From NCBI GenBank assembly GCA_016932505.1, contig JAFGCT010000023.1:1-64000 (forward strand): DNA of 64,000 nucleotides, read 5' to 3'. The notes beneath the pieces are model-generated. The model was given only the letters and a program-made list of their open reading frames with translations, was not told the DNA's origin and ran no database searches. The position numbers were made by a program, and so were the translations under genes. Below, piece by piece: positions 18,811-27,814 of this stretch (positions within the stretch are counted from its first letter, which is position 1; the number at the start of each line of letters is the position of its first letter). Source of the stretch: Candidatus Peregrinibacteria bacterium. Its GTDB lineage: Bacteria; Patescibacteriota; Gracilibacteria; UM-FILTER-43-11.

Positions 18811-18905
18811 GGACACGATACATCGCATGGATGTACGGACGCGATAAATGCTGTACGGACGCGATACATCACATGGATGTACGGACGCGATACATCGCGT
18901 CCCTG
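18810..18905. repeat. REP-like cluster: four GGACRCGATA units, abutting murC stop
   Basis: GGACRCGATA at 18811, 18837, 18857 and 18883; array bounded by GGGACACGATACATCG and CGATACATCGCGTCCC. Confidence 0.85.
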
Positions 18906-18937
18906 TAAAAAACCAAAAACAAAATCATTCAAATTAC

Positions 18938-18966
18938 TTGACAGACTTTTTTTAATATTGTATAAT
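18938..18966 (+). promoter_or_regulatory. Perfect consensus sigma70 promoter upstream of the DHH phosphoesterase
   Basis: TTGACA (18938-18943), 17-nt spacer, TATAAT (18961-18966). Confidence 0.8.
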
Positions 18967-19038
18967 AGTCTAATGACAAAGTTCAGTTTTACAAAACACT
19001 ATAATCTTATATAATATAAAACCCTTACAATAAACGAT

Positions 19039-20871
19039 ATGGAACCAAATACTACAGACCAGATTCTCAACCTAATAGAAAAGAGCCAAAACATATTGCT
19101 TTTAACGCATGCAAGAGCCGATTGTGATGGATTAGGAGCAATGCTGGCTACCTATATAGTACTAAATCAATTAGGAAAAAATGTTACCGCGGTTACAAAC
19201 GATCCAACTCCGGAAAATCTAGCATTTTTACCATCAATTAGCATTGTCCAGAATTCAATGTCTTCATCAAAAGATTTTGTTATTTCGCTGGATATCAGCA
19301 AAGTTCCATTAAATAAGATTAAATATAATATGGAAGGCGGAAGAGTGAATATTATTATCACTCCAAAAGGGGGAATATATACAAAAGAAGACGTTAGTTT
19401 TAATGAAGGACAAAATAATTATGATTTAATTATTGTACTGGATGCAGGCAACCTTGAGCATTTAGGGCCAATATATGATCAAAACTCCGAATTGTTTTTT
19501 GAAACACCTATAATAAATATTGACCACCATTCAAGTAATACTGATTTTGGACAAGTGAATATGGTGGATATGGTAGCAGCATCAACTACAGAAGTGCTTT
19601 TCCATGTTATTAAGGAAATGGAGAAAAAATATGATAAAAAGTTTATTAATGAAGACATAGCCACTCTGCTTCTTGCGGGAATTATTACTGATACTGGAAG
19701 TTTTCAACACGCAAATACATCACCTAAATCCATGGAAGTAGCTGCTCAGCTTTTGGACTTTGGTGCAAGACAACAGGAGATTATCAAAAACATATATAAA
19801 ACTAAAAAACTTAGCACATTAAAACTATGGGGAATTGTACTTTCAAAAGTACAAGTGGATCCGGAATACAGAATGGTATGGTCGACAATTTCAAAAGAAG
19901 ATCTAGCTGAAGCCGATGCCGAATCAAACGAAAGCGAAAGTATTATTGATGACCTACTTACAAATGCTCCGGGAGCAGAAGTAATTATGCTTATTAAATA
20001 TAATGAAGAAGGCTATGTATCAGTTAGTATGCGCTCAACAAGCAATGCAATAGATGTTGGTAAAATTTGTGCCGACATGGGTGGTGGAGGTCACGTTAGA
20101 GCCGCTGGTTATAAAATCAGAGATGGAAAATCTTTCGAACAAGTTGTAAGTGAGGCATTAAGTAAGGTTAGAGAATACCAAGGCGAACGTCTAAATGTTC
20201 ACCCAGAAGATATTCAAATTCCAACACAAGAATTAAAGCCAGAAGATAAACCAGAACCTCAACCTACCCCTCAACCGGAACCACAATCTGCTCCTCAACA
20301 GGAACCACAATCTGCTCCTCAACAGGATTCCAAACCAAAAAATGCAAAATATCTGGAATTCAAAAAACCTGAAAAGGAAAAGAGGGAGGAAAAACCACGA
20401 GAAACAACTCCGCAAAAAAAAGAGGAACCAAAAAGGCAAGATAACGGAAATGATAACGGAAATAATAGAGGAAAACAGCAACATAACCAACAACGACAAA
20501 ATCAACAGCAGAAAAATCAACAACAGCAAAAACCTCCTCAGCTTAAGGCTCAGAATCAAAATGAACAATCAAAACCAAATCCAAAACCAGAGGCAAAACC
20601 TCAAGAGCAACGAAAACCACAACCAAATAATGAGCCTACACCTACTCCAAAACCAGAGCCAAAAGTAGAAGCACCAAAGGTAGAGCCTAAAGTGGAAATG
20701 CCTACACCTCAACCAGAACCACAACCTGCTCCTCAACCAGAACCACAACCTGCTCCTCAACCAGAACCACAACCTGCTCCTCAACCAGAACCACAACCAA
20801 CGGAAACGACAGATTCACCCGATAATGGAACAGAAACCCCAGCAATACCAGACTGGCTAAAATCCGAGTAA
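19039..20871 (+). CDS. DHH/DHHA1 phosphoesterase (NrnA-like) with Pro/Gln/Glu-rich C-terminal tail
   Basis: THARADCDGLGAM, DAGNLEHLG, NIDHHSSNTDFG, GGGGHVRAAGYKI; then about 210 aa of PEPQPAPQ-type low complexity. Confidence 0.88.
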   Translation: MEPNTTDQILNLIEKSQNILLLTHARADCDGLGAMLATYIVLNQLGKNVTAVTNDPTPENLAFLPSISIVQNSMSSSKDFVISLDISKVPLNKIKYNMEGGRVNIIITPKGGIYTKEDVSFNEGQNNYDLIIVLDAGNLEHLGPIYDQNSELFFETPIINIDHHSSNTDFGQVNMVDMVAASTTEVLFHVIKEMEKKYDKKFINEDIATLLLAGIITDTGSFQHANTSPKSMEVAAQLLDFGARQQEIIKNIYKTKKLSTLKLWGIVLSKVQVDPEYRMVWSTISKEDLAEADAESNESESIIDDLLTNAPGAEVIMLIKYNEEGYVSVSMRSTSNAIDVGKICADMGGGGHVRAAGYKIRDGKSFEQVVSEALSKVREYQGERLNVHPEDIQIPTQELKPEDKPEPQPTPQPEPQSAPQQEPQSAPQQDSKPKNAKYLEFKKPEKEKREEKPRETTPQKKEEPKRQDNGNDNGNNRGKQQHNQQRQNQQQKNQQQQKPPQLKAQNQNEQSKPNPKPEAKPQEQRKPQPNNEPTPTPKPEPKVEAPKVEPKVEMPTPQPEPQPAPQPEPQPAPQPEPQPAPQPEPQPTETTDSPDNGTETPAIPDWLKSE

Positions 20872-20970
20872 GTAAGGACGCGATACATAGCATAATGACA
20901 CTCAGTGTAAGGACGCGATATAACATCGATTAATGACACTCAGTGTAAGGACGCGATACATCGCGTCCGT
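20872..20970. repeat. REP-like cluster: three GGACGCGATA units, abutting the nrnA-like stop
   Basis: GGACGCGATA at 20876, 20911 and 20949; TAATGACACTCAGTGTAAGGACGCGATA repeated; ends CGCGTCC. Confidence 0.85.
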
Positions 20971-21004
20971 ATAACCCACCAAAAACAAAAAAACAAAAAA
21001 CCAT

Positions 21005-21133
21005 ATGTCCAAAATCTATATAATCAACGACCTACAAGTCCTTGCAGAAGAAATCCAAAATCTTCTCGATGAAATCAACCACATTGTTGCAGAAGACGAC
21101 GCAACTGAAATGCTGGTTAAGCACATAAAATAA
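21005..21133 (+). CDS. Small protein (42 aa), unknown
   Basis: ATG...TAA: MSKIYIINDLQVLAEEIQNLLDEINHIVAEDDATEMLVKHIK. Confidence 0.35.
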   Translation: MSKIYIINDLQVLAEEIQNLLDEINHIVAEDDATEMLVKHIK

Positions 21134-21141
21134 AAAACAAA

Positions 21142-21204
21142 ATGTCTATTTTTGATATCTTAAATGAAGCCATTACAATCCTTGGAGGTAGCTCTGAAGA
21201 TTAA
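21142..21204 (+). CDS. Very small ORF (20 aa), unknown
   Basis: MSIFDILNEAITILGGSSED, 8 nt after the previous small ORF. Confidence 0.25.
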   Translation: MSIFDILNEAITILGGSSED

Positions 21205-21219
21205 TTCAAACCAAGTTTA

Positions 21220-21477
21220 TTAAGGCAAATCCACTCCCCCATCCGACCACGGATTACACCTCATAATTCTCCACATTCCTTTAAAAGTACCCCTAATAAA
21301 ACCGTACTTTTTTAACGATAAACGAGTATATTCGCTACAAGATGGATGGTATTTGCAGTGCCCATGACTCTTAACCCATTTAGCCCAAAAACTGTGATCC
21401 GGCGAAAAGAATCTTTGATAAAAAACTACAAAACCAATAGCTGTATTTCGAGGTATGTGCCAAATTGTCTGAACCAT
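21220..21477 (-). CDS. yidD: Membrane protein insertion efficiency factor YidD
   Basis: FYQRFFSPDH...HCKYHPSCSEYTRLSLKKYGFIRGTFKGMWRIMRCNPWSDGGVD. Start placed at MVQTIWHIPR. Confidence 0.93.
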   Translation of the reverse strand: MVQTIWHIPRNTAIGFVVFYQRFFSPDHSFWAKWVKSHGHCKYHPSCSEYTRLSLKKYGFIRGTFKGMWRIMRCNPWSDGGVDLP

Positions 21478-21574
21478 GATTTTTATGATTTTCATGATTG
21501 CTTGATTTTTATATTGTTTTTTCCTATTTATAATCATGATCATCAAATAATCAAGTGAATCATGGTTCAGACAA
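21465..21574. repeat. 110-bp inverted-repeat element with perfect 16-bp termini
   Basis: TTGTCTGAACCATGAT (21465-21480) and ATCATGGTTCAGACAA (21559-21574). Confidence 0.85.
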
Positions 21575-21575
21575 T

Positions 21576-22502
21576 TTAGAAAAAATTCATCGGATTATAC
21601 TTCACTCCATTAATACGCACTTCAAAGTGCAGATGTATTCCTGTTACTCCGTATACACGTCCGGTATTACCCATCCAAGCAATTGTCTGACCTTGTTCTA
21701 CATATTGTCCTACAGTAACATAAAGCTTTTCGTTATGAGCATATAGAGTCTGCATACCATTTCCATGATCAATAATAACCTCATTACCATATCCGCCATT
21801 CCATCCATATGCCGCTTTTATAACCTTTCCACTTGCAGCAGCAAATATAGGACCCTTGTCTCTTGTGGCAATATCAACAGCATAATGCCCACTATGGAAA
21901 CCCTGAGTAAGTTTAGCCTTGCTAAGAGTAGGCCAAATCAAACGACCTGTTGAAGGACCTGAATAATTGTAACCTGCAGCACTAGATGGAGCAGAACTAC
22001 CACCGGTATAAACAGGGGCAGCAGGCATTTCTTTTTTACCACCGGGAATAATCAGAGCAGTACCAACAAGTAACTCATCACTGTCTTCAAGTTGGTTCTG
22101 TTTTATAATTAAATCCTCTTCAACTTTATACTTTTTAGCAATGGAAGAAACCGTATCACCCTTCTTTACAAGATGAGAAACTCCATCCACAGGCAAAATA
22201 TTAATTGTAAGACCCGTACGTACGCTATTAGCATTCCATAAATTATTTTCCATTATCAGAGTTTCTTTTTTAATTCCGAATCTCTGAGCAATGGAAGAAA
22301 GTGTGTCGCCATATTCAACATCATAGGCAAAAATATCACTTGCAGTACTGCGATCACCAACAGTTGTATTTAGCGCGGGTTTAAGCAAAAACCCATCTTC
22401 AGTCATAATTTGATTTAAAGTATTTTCCTTTGCCTCATCGCTAAAATCAAAAATAATATAATCATCCTCCAAATTGCCATTACCCTCTGTAAACTGATAC
22501 AT
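21576..22502 (-). CDS. LysM + M23-family peptidase
   Basis: Two LysM repeats (YDVEYGDTLSSIAQRFGIKKETLIMENNL; HLVKKGDTVSSIAKKYKVEEDLIIKQNQL) and M23 motifs (GFHSGHYAVDIAT, GNTGRVYGVTGIHLHFEVRING). Frame stays open upstream to 22781. Confidence 0.9.
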   Translation of the reverse strand: MYQFTEGNGNLEDDYIIFDFSDEAKENTLNQIMTEDGFLLKPALNTTVGDRSTASDIFAYDVEYGDTLSSIAQRFGIKKETLIMENNLWNANSVRTGLTINILPVDGVSHLVKKGDTVSSIAKKYKVEEDLIIKQNQLEDSDELLVGTALIIPGGKKEMPAAPVYTGGSSAPSSAAGYNYSGPSTGRLIWPTLSKAKLTQGFHSGHYAVDIATRDKGPIFAAASGKVIKAAYGWNGGYGNEVIIDHGNGMQTLYAHNEKLYVTVGQYVEQGQTIAWMGNTGRVYGVTGIHLHFEVRINGVKYNPMNFF

Positions 22503-23024
22503 AGGAACAAAAGAACTTGCAATAAAGAATGCGGTACTAAATGCAATAATTTTTTTTGTTAAACGGTTTGTTACAGGATTATCTAAATCGAGCTTTAGTA
22601 AAGATTGTAATTTACTAGTAATAACTCCAAAAAATGACCTCCGTATAACAACTGGTTTTTCAGCTATTTCGGAAAAATTTTGTTCCTGAAGTCTTGCGTG
22701 TCGTGCCTGTCTCGCCTCTATGTTAACGTCTTCAGTGCTTATAATTGGAGGATAAAAAAGTAAATTTAACTCACAGCATCTTTATCGGGTGGATTTTACA
22801 GAAATACTTAGCGAAATTCAAGTGAATAACATTGACAATATTACACAAACATTATTTAGATATATTGATTCAAATTTACATTAATGGCTTATATATGCCA
22901 TTTTTACAACTATCAACCATTGATTGTATAATAGAATTATGTTATAATTATAAATTAGAAAAGAGCTCGAATAGAGAAGGAAAAAAATTAATTTACAACA
23001 CTCCTGAAAATTCTATTATAAATA

Positions 23025-23243
23025 TTACAGATTTGGCTGAACCTCATCTGATTTTGAAGGCAAGCTTCGTCTTGGCTCTTCAGCTTTTTCATTTTGCTGA
23101 CCACCTGCCATTAAAGCTTTTAAATCCAACCTAAAAGCACCGGCATTTCCTTCTTTCATAAATGCTCTTAAACCTTTTCCCATTTCCATCATTCTGTCAT
23201 CATCTGGTGCCATTATGTCATCTGTTCTTTCTATAGTGCCCAT
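23025..23243 (-). CDS. Hypothetical small protein
   Basis: MGTIERTDDIMAPDDDRMMEMGKGLRAFMKEGNAGAFRLDLKALMAGGQQNEKAEEP...; start trimmed. Confidence 0.45.
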   Translation of the reverse strand: MGTIERTDDIMAPDDDRMMEMGKGLRAFMKEGNAGAFRLDLKALMAGGQQNEKAEEPRRSLPSKSDEVQPNL

Positions 23244-23410
23244 AGTGCAAATATTTATATTGTATCTAACTAAAACGTACACCATTTTTTGTTATTTAGC
23301 AAGCATTTTTAGCTAAAATCAACCTATTGAAATAAATTTGACAATAGACACTCGGCACATATAAAGTAAGCTCTTGAAAATAATAAAGTTTAACCTCCAC
23401 AATAAATATC

Positions 23411-24655
23411 ATGAATAAAATACCGACAAAATTCGATAGATTAGAACCTCGATATCAATATCTTCCAGATCTTCTTACGTTAGGCGGATTACAAGTTGAT
23501 CAGGGTATTCTTTCCGATGCAGACACTATAAAAGAATTATGGACAATCCTTGAGCCATTGAATCAAGCTGAAAGAGCCATTGTTTTAGAAAGTGCAAGAA
23601 AAGCTTATAGAGGGCATGGAAAATTATTTGAAAACGCAGTGGGTTTTGATAGAGCACAAAGAGAACTAATTGAAGGGACAAGGTCGTGTGTTGATTTTTC
23701 AGTAGGACAGGTTGATTCTTCCATGAAATATCTTGACCAATATTTGAATGAAAGTGAAGGAAAGCCAACTTTTAGTCATTATAATAGTGGAGTAGTTACA
23801 AGAGCTACAGACCCTGTATATAGACCAAATGTCGATGAACTTGGAAAATTTTCGGGAATCACTGAAGTGGTAGGAGGTACCCAAGCACAATATGACGAAA
23901 TGCTTATTCAGGCAGGGGAGGGAACAACTCCAAAGCACTTAAAAAAGATGTTATCAGGAGGAAAAGTTTCAGGATTGATGGTTGATGAACCAGAATTAAT
24001 AATGAGACATCTACAAAGATCAGCTAATAGATTCAGCACAGGAACTATCGGTAATACAGCGTTAGATATGGCAGTGCATAATCTTCAAACAATGGGGTTA
24101 AATTTATTTTCCACAGAAACTCAATATTCAATTGAAAATTTATATGGTGGATTTTCAACATTTTATGCACAAATTCATAAAAAAGCCCCGGATAGTGCTA
24201 CTTATAATTCAATGAAAGGTTTAATTGATTCAATGTTATCGGGAGAAATTGATGAAAGAGTTTTTAATGAGGAAGTATATAAACTTTTCAAACTGGAATG
24301 TAATTTTGAAGTAGCTGAAACCGCCTTTAATCACAAAACCAAAGCATTTGGAGTTGAGGAAAGAAGAGAGGAATGGGTTAGGACTGTTCAGGAATATATA
24401 CTAAGTACAAAAATATTCCTATTTAAAATGAAGCATATTAACCATAAAAATATGCAAGCCCTAACCGGCAGAGAAAGTATATTTACAACACTTTTAAGAC
24501 CAGATTTATTATTAAAAAACCGCTCAGTATTACCAATACGAAGCCCACGAACAGCAACCGACAAAATTGCCGCTAATATATCTGGGTCACTCGGTATTAA
24601 TGACAGAAATTTTGGAGATTATGATATAAGTGGGCAAAAAGGTGTCTTAAGATAA
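23411..24655 (+). CDS. Hypothetical protein
   Basis: 414-aa ORF preceded by TTGACA-N16-TATAAA (from 23338); family not recognised. Confidence 0.7.
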   Translation: MNKIPTKFDRLEPRYQYLPDLLTLGGLQVDQGILSDADTIKELWTILEPLNQAERAIVLESARKAYRGHGKLFENAVGFDRAQRELIEGTRSCVDFSVGQVDSSMKYLDQYLNESEGKPTFSHYNSGVVTRATDPVYRPNVDELGKFSGITEVVGGTQAQYDEMLIQAGEGTTPKHLKKMLSGGKVSGLMVDEPELIMRHLQRSANRFSTGTIGNTALDMAVHNLQTMGLNLFSTETQYSIENLYGGFSTFYAQIHKKAPDSATYNSMKGLIDSMLSGEIDERVFNEEVYKLFKLECNFEVAETAFNHKTKAFGVEERREEWVRTVQEYILSTKIFLFKMKHINHKNMQALTGRESIFTTLLRPDLLLKNRSVLPIRSPRTATDKIAANISGSLGINDRNFGDYDISGQKGVLR

Positions 24656-24730
24656 GAAATTATCAGAAAGCAATATTGTGAATTTTTAGTTTTTAAACTA
24701 TGAATTCCAAGTTTTTTGTGTTATAATAAT

Positions 24731-25024
24731 ATGATGGATAAAAATTCAATATTACAAACATCAAAGGAGTTAGAAGAATTGTTCGAAACAGTAATGAAAG
24801 TCTACTGGGAACAATTAAAAACTATTGAAGTTTATATCAATAAAATCCCCAATTCAGAGGAGGCTTTGCTTGATGAAATGAATAATCTTTTATTAGAGGT
24901 TCAGACATCAATGGAGCATGACATTGGAATTTTTTCTAAAGCGATTAATCAAGATGCTGAAAATATTCACAGCATTCAGGATAAATTAAAAGTAAACGAT
25001 ATTTACGATAAACTTAAAAAATAA
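24731..25024 (+). CDS. Hypothetical coiled-coil protein
   Basis: ORF start trimmed to MMDKNSIL; helical, charged. Confidence 0.6.
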   Translation: MMDKNSILQTSKELEELFETVMKVYWEQLKTIEVYINKIPNSEEALLDEMNNLLLEVQTSMEHDIGIFSKAINQDAENIHSIQDKLKVNDIYDKLKK

Positions 25025-25674
25025 TGTTACCTACTGTAGCAGAATCATTGGTTGAAAGAGTAAGAAGAGCGCCAGGACAAGCAAAAGAAGCTGTGTTAGG
25101 TACTCTAAAAGGTTGTTTTGATGCAGTAAAAGGCTCTGATTCTATTAGAGGAGAAATTGGAAAAACCGCTGGAATGGCACTAAAAACTCCTTTAGAAACT
25201 GGTGCTGGAGTTCTAAGTGCCGGAAAAACACTTTTACAAAAACATCCATATCAGGCTACAAAAGAAATAGCAGGTACTTTTATTGAAACAACAAAAAATA
25301 TCGCAAAACTTGGCGTATCACCAATTTCCGGAGCATCTACCGTTGCAAGATCGGGAATTAGAACATGTGGAAAAATATTAAAATCACCAGGAGCTCTTGC
25401 ATTCGGTGCATTTCACACCGCCCAACGTATAAATGAAAGGCTATTTTTATTAGGAGAACAATTTGATAAATGGAATAAAGAGGGTGTAGAAGAAAAGCCA
25501 CCCACAGATGTTAAAGCACAAGTTGAAGGTAAACCTAAAATAAGCAAAAAAGAAAAACTCGCAAACCTGATGTCAATTCCTGTAGAAAATTCTGATACAG
25601 AACAACCTGCACAACCCGAAGAACAAATTCCTGCAGCAGAAACACCAAAAGAAGAAATAAAACAAGCCGCCTAA
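25024..25674 (+). CDS. Hypothetical protein
   Basis: Start overlaps the upstream stop (TAATG), suggesting translational coupling. Confidence 0.6.
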   Translation: MLPTVAESLVERVRRAPGQAKEAVLGTLKGCFDAVKGSDSIRGEIGKTAGMALKTPLETGAGVLSAGKTLLQKHPYQATKEIAGTFIETTKNIAKLGVSPISGASTVARSGIRTCGKILKSPGALAFGAFHTAQRINERLFLLGEQFDKWNKEGVEEKPPTDVKAQVEGKPKISKKEKLANLMSIPVENSDTEQPAQPEEQIPAAETPKEEIKQAA

Positions 25675-25717
25675 ACAAAACCACACGTAGTAAATCCACG
25701 CGACGAAGGAGTAGGAT

Positions 25718-26611
25718 TTACCACTCAAACGATCGAAAAACCCAATCAATCATACTTTTGTTTTCCTGAAAACGACTTGGACTATTTAGCAAAACAGTAA
25801 TTATTTCATTCCCATATTCATTACGAGCTAGGTTAATTAGGCTTTCACCGGCATTTTCTGTAGTACCTGTTTTAACTCCCTGAATATCTAAATAACTATC
25901 AAGAAGATAATTTGTACTTAAAAATTCATGCTTAATGTTGCCGTCAGTTGATTCAATTGTTGCCCCTTTCATTTTTACGATATTTCTAAATGTCTTATTT
26001 CTAAGGGCATATTTAGTAAGAATTGCCAGGTCAAATGCACTGGAATAGTGCCCATCTGCATCAACCCCTACTGGATTTACAAAATGTGTATCTTTTAGAT
26101 TCAATGCTTTTGCCCTCTCATTCATTTCATTCACAAAAGCCTCGACCGAACCACTGTGATATTTTGCTAAAGCGTATGCAGTATCACCGGCAGATCGAAC
26201 AAGTAATGAAATCATAAGATTACCGACGGTAATTTTTTCACCATTCCTAAGCCATATACGAACACCTAAAACATCTTCACCAAGATTTCCATAATTCTCA
26301 TCAATTGTAACAATTTCATCCAAATCGTGAGATTCCAGTATTATAATTGCAGTCATTATTTTTGTAAGACTAGCCATTGGTAATTGTTCTCTGGCATTTT
26401 TTTCAAAAAGCACAATTCCAGAATCCAAATCCATCGCAATCGCAGCAATTGCTCCGATTTTAGGTTCAATAGCATCATTGTTTATTAAAGGCACTGGGTT
26501 AACATCCAAAAGTGCAACAGGATTAAACTCAGAAGTCGGATCTTCCGCCGGCATAATAGTGCCGGAACTTAAATTCGCCAGTAATAGTAAACTTATTAAA
26601 CTTCTGAACAT
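25718..26611 (-). CDS. D-alanyl-D-alanine carboxypeptidase (S11 family)
   Basis: SxxK in MASLTKIMTA, SAG variant (RSAGDTAYALA), KTG in VKTGTTENAG. Confidence 0.92.
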   Translation of the reverse strand: MFRSLISLLLLANLSSGTIMPAEDPTSEFNPVALLDVNPVPLINNDAIEPKIGAIAAIAMDLDSGIVLFEKNAREQLPMASLTKIMTAIIILESHDLDEIVTIDENYGNLGEDVLGVRIWLRNGEKITVGNLMISLLVRSAGDTAYALAKYHSGSVEAFVNEMNERAKALNLKDTHFVNPVGVDADGHYSSAFDLAILTKYALRNKTFRNIVKMKGATIESTDGNIKHEFLSTNYLLDSYLDIQGVKTGTTENAGESLINLARNEYGNEIITVLLNSPSRFQENKSMIDWVFRSFEW

Positions 26612-26683
26612 GTTTCGTATAATAATTCGTATTGGGAATCGTATGAATCCATCCGAGCTCCGATTCGATCCTCTATCCGAATT

Positions 26684-27685
26684 TTATTTAGGTGGATTAC
26701 AATTAGACCTCAGGGGACAATATATTACCTTTTCTTTAACTCTTAAATCAATATAAGCGAGTTCCTCCTTGTTAAGCTCAGCTGCTTCATAAATAGTACT
26801 AAGCTTATCTATTTGCTCCTTGAAATCTTTTTCAACTGTTATCCAAATAACAAAACCCGCATCTGTTTTTAAATGGACTTCTCTTGCTATTGGCAAATAT
26901 TCAACTCCAACTATTTCCATTTTAAATAAATTGGAAAAATACTTTATAGAATCAAGAATATAATTCATCTTTTCCTCGGGCACAATAACTTGCCTATCCT
27001 CAATTGGCTGAGAAAGACCCGTAAGAACTATTGTCATCAATTCCAAATCCTGCTCTTTGTCAAAAATTGCTTGTCCTATTTCGTTTATAAGGCATTTTTG
27101 CTCAATGGGTTCAATTTCCTTTTCTGACGATTCGTCTTCATCAAGAACAAATGATTCTTTTAGAGCTTGTTTTATTAAATCATCTGCCTCTTCATCAGGC
27201 ATTGGTTCAACCTCTGGCAATACATAATATGCTCTAATATTTGCAACTATTGGATGACTTTTTAAATCAATTTTTAAAGTGTCCGGTAAAACTTTCTTTA
27301 CATGTACAGAGGCAAATTCAGGAAAGTTTTTTTGTATTTTATCTACTATCTTTCTTCTCTGAAAAAACAAAATATTATTGCCGATATATTCATTGAGCTG
27401 ATTAGATATTTGTGCGGTATCAATATGAAAATCCTGCCTTAAAACTTCTATATGCAAAATTGAAAAATAACTCGAAAATATCATTACCAAAACCATAAAA
27501 ACAATGAACAAACCGGCAATTGCATAATAAAAAGTATTCTTAAATATGCGAGAAACTCGATTTTTAATATTACTCGTCATTGGCCTACGGGTCACCCTTT
27601 TAACCGTTTGTCTCCTAGGCTGAGTATACCAACGTGATTTAGTTGGGTAATAAAGCCTTTTTGGAGATTTTTTTCTTCTAAACAT
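26684..27685 (-). CDS. FtsQ/DivIB-like protein (POTRA)
   Basis: Basic N-terminus, one TM, POTRA-like LHIEVLRQDFHIDTAQISNQLNEYIGNNILFFQRRKIVDKIQKNFPEFASVHVKKVLPDTLKIDLKSHPIVA. Confidence 0.75.
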   Translation of the reverse strand: MFRRKKSPKRLYYPTKSRWYTQPRRQTVKRVTRRPMTSNIKNRVSRIFKNTFYYAIAGLFIVFMVLVMIFSSYFSILHIEVLRQDFHIDTAQISNQLNEYIGNNILFFQRRKIVDKIQKNFPEFASVHVKKVLPDTLKIDLKSHPIVANIRAYYVLPEVEPMPDEEADDLIKQALKESFVLDEDESSEKEIEPIEQKCLINEIGQAIFDKEQDLELMTIVLTGLSQPIEDRQVIVPEEKMNYILDSIKYFSNLFKMEIVGVEYLPIAREVHLKTDAGFVIWITVEKDFKEQIDKLSTIYEAAELNKEELAYIDLRVKEKVIYCPLRSNCNPPK

Positions 27686-27814
27686 ACGTTCTGTTTTCTT
27701 TACGACTATATTACTGATTACATTCAGATGTGTCCACTTAGTCGAAATTTATAAGCAATAATACCAAAATATAAATCTATTTTATAATTAAAAAATTATT
27801 AATTCTTTAGATTT

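Noticed and set aside
18519-18932. 137-aa minus-strand ORF overlapping murC and the REP cluster
   Set aside because: Antisense to murC and extended only because it reads through the repeats.
20233-20926. Minus-strand ORFs opposite the nrnA-like tail (WFWLRSRLWFWLR...)
   Set aside because: Antisense shadow of the PEPQ repeat DNA.
25685-25717. GTAAATCC...GGATTTAC inverted repeat between convergent genes
   Set aside because: Probably an ordinary bidirectional terminator-like structure; not specific enough to list.
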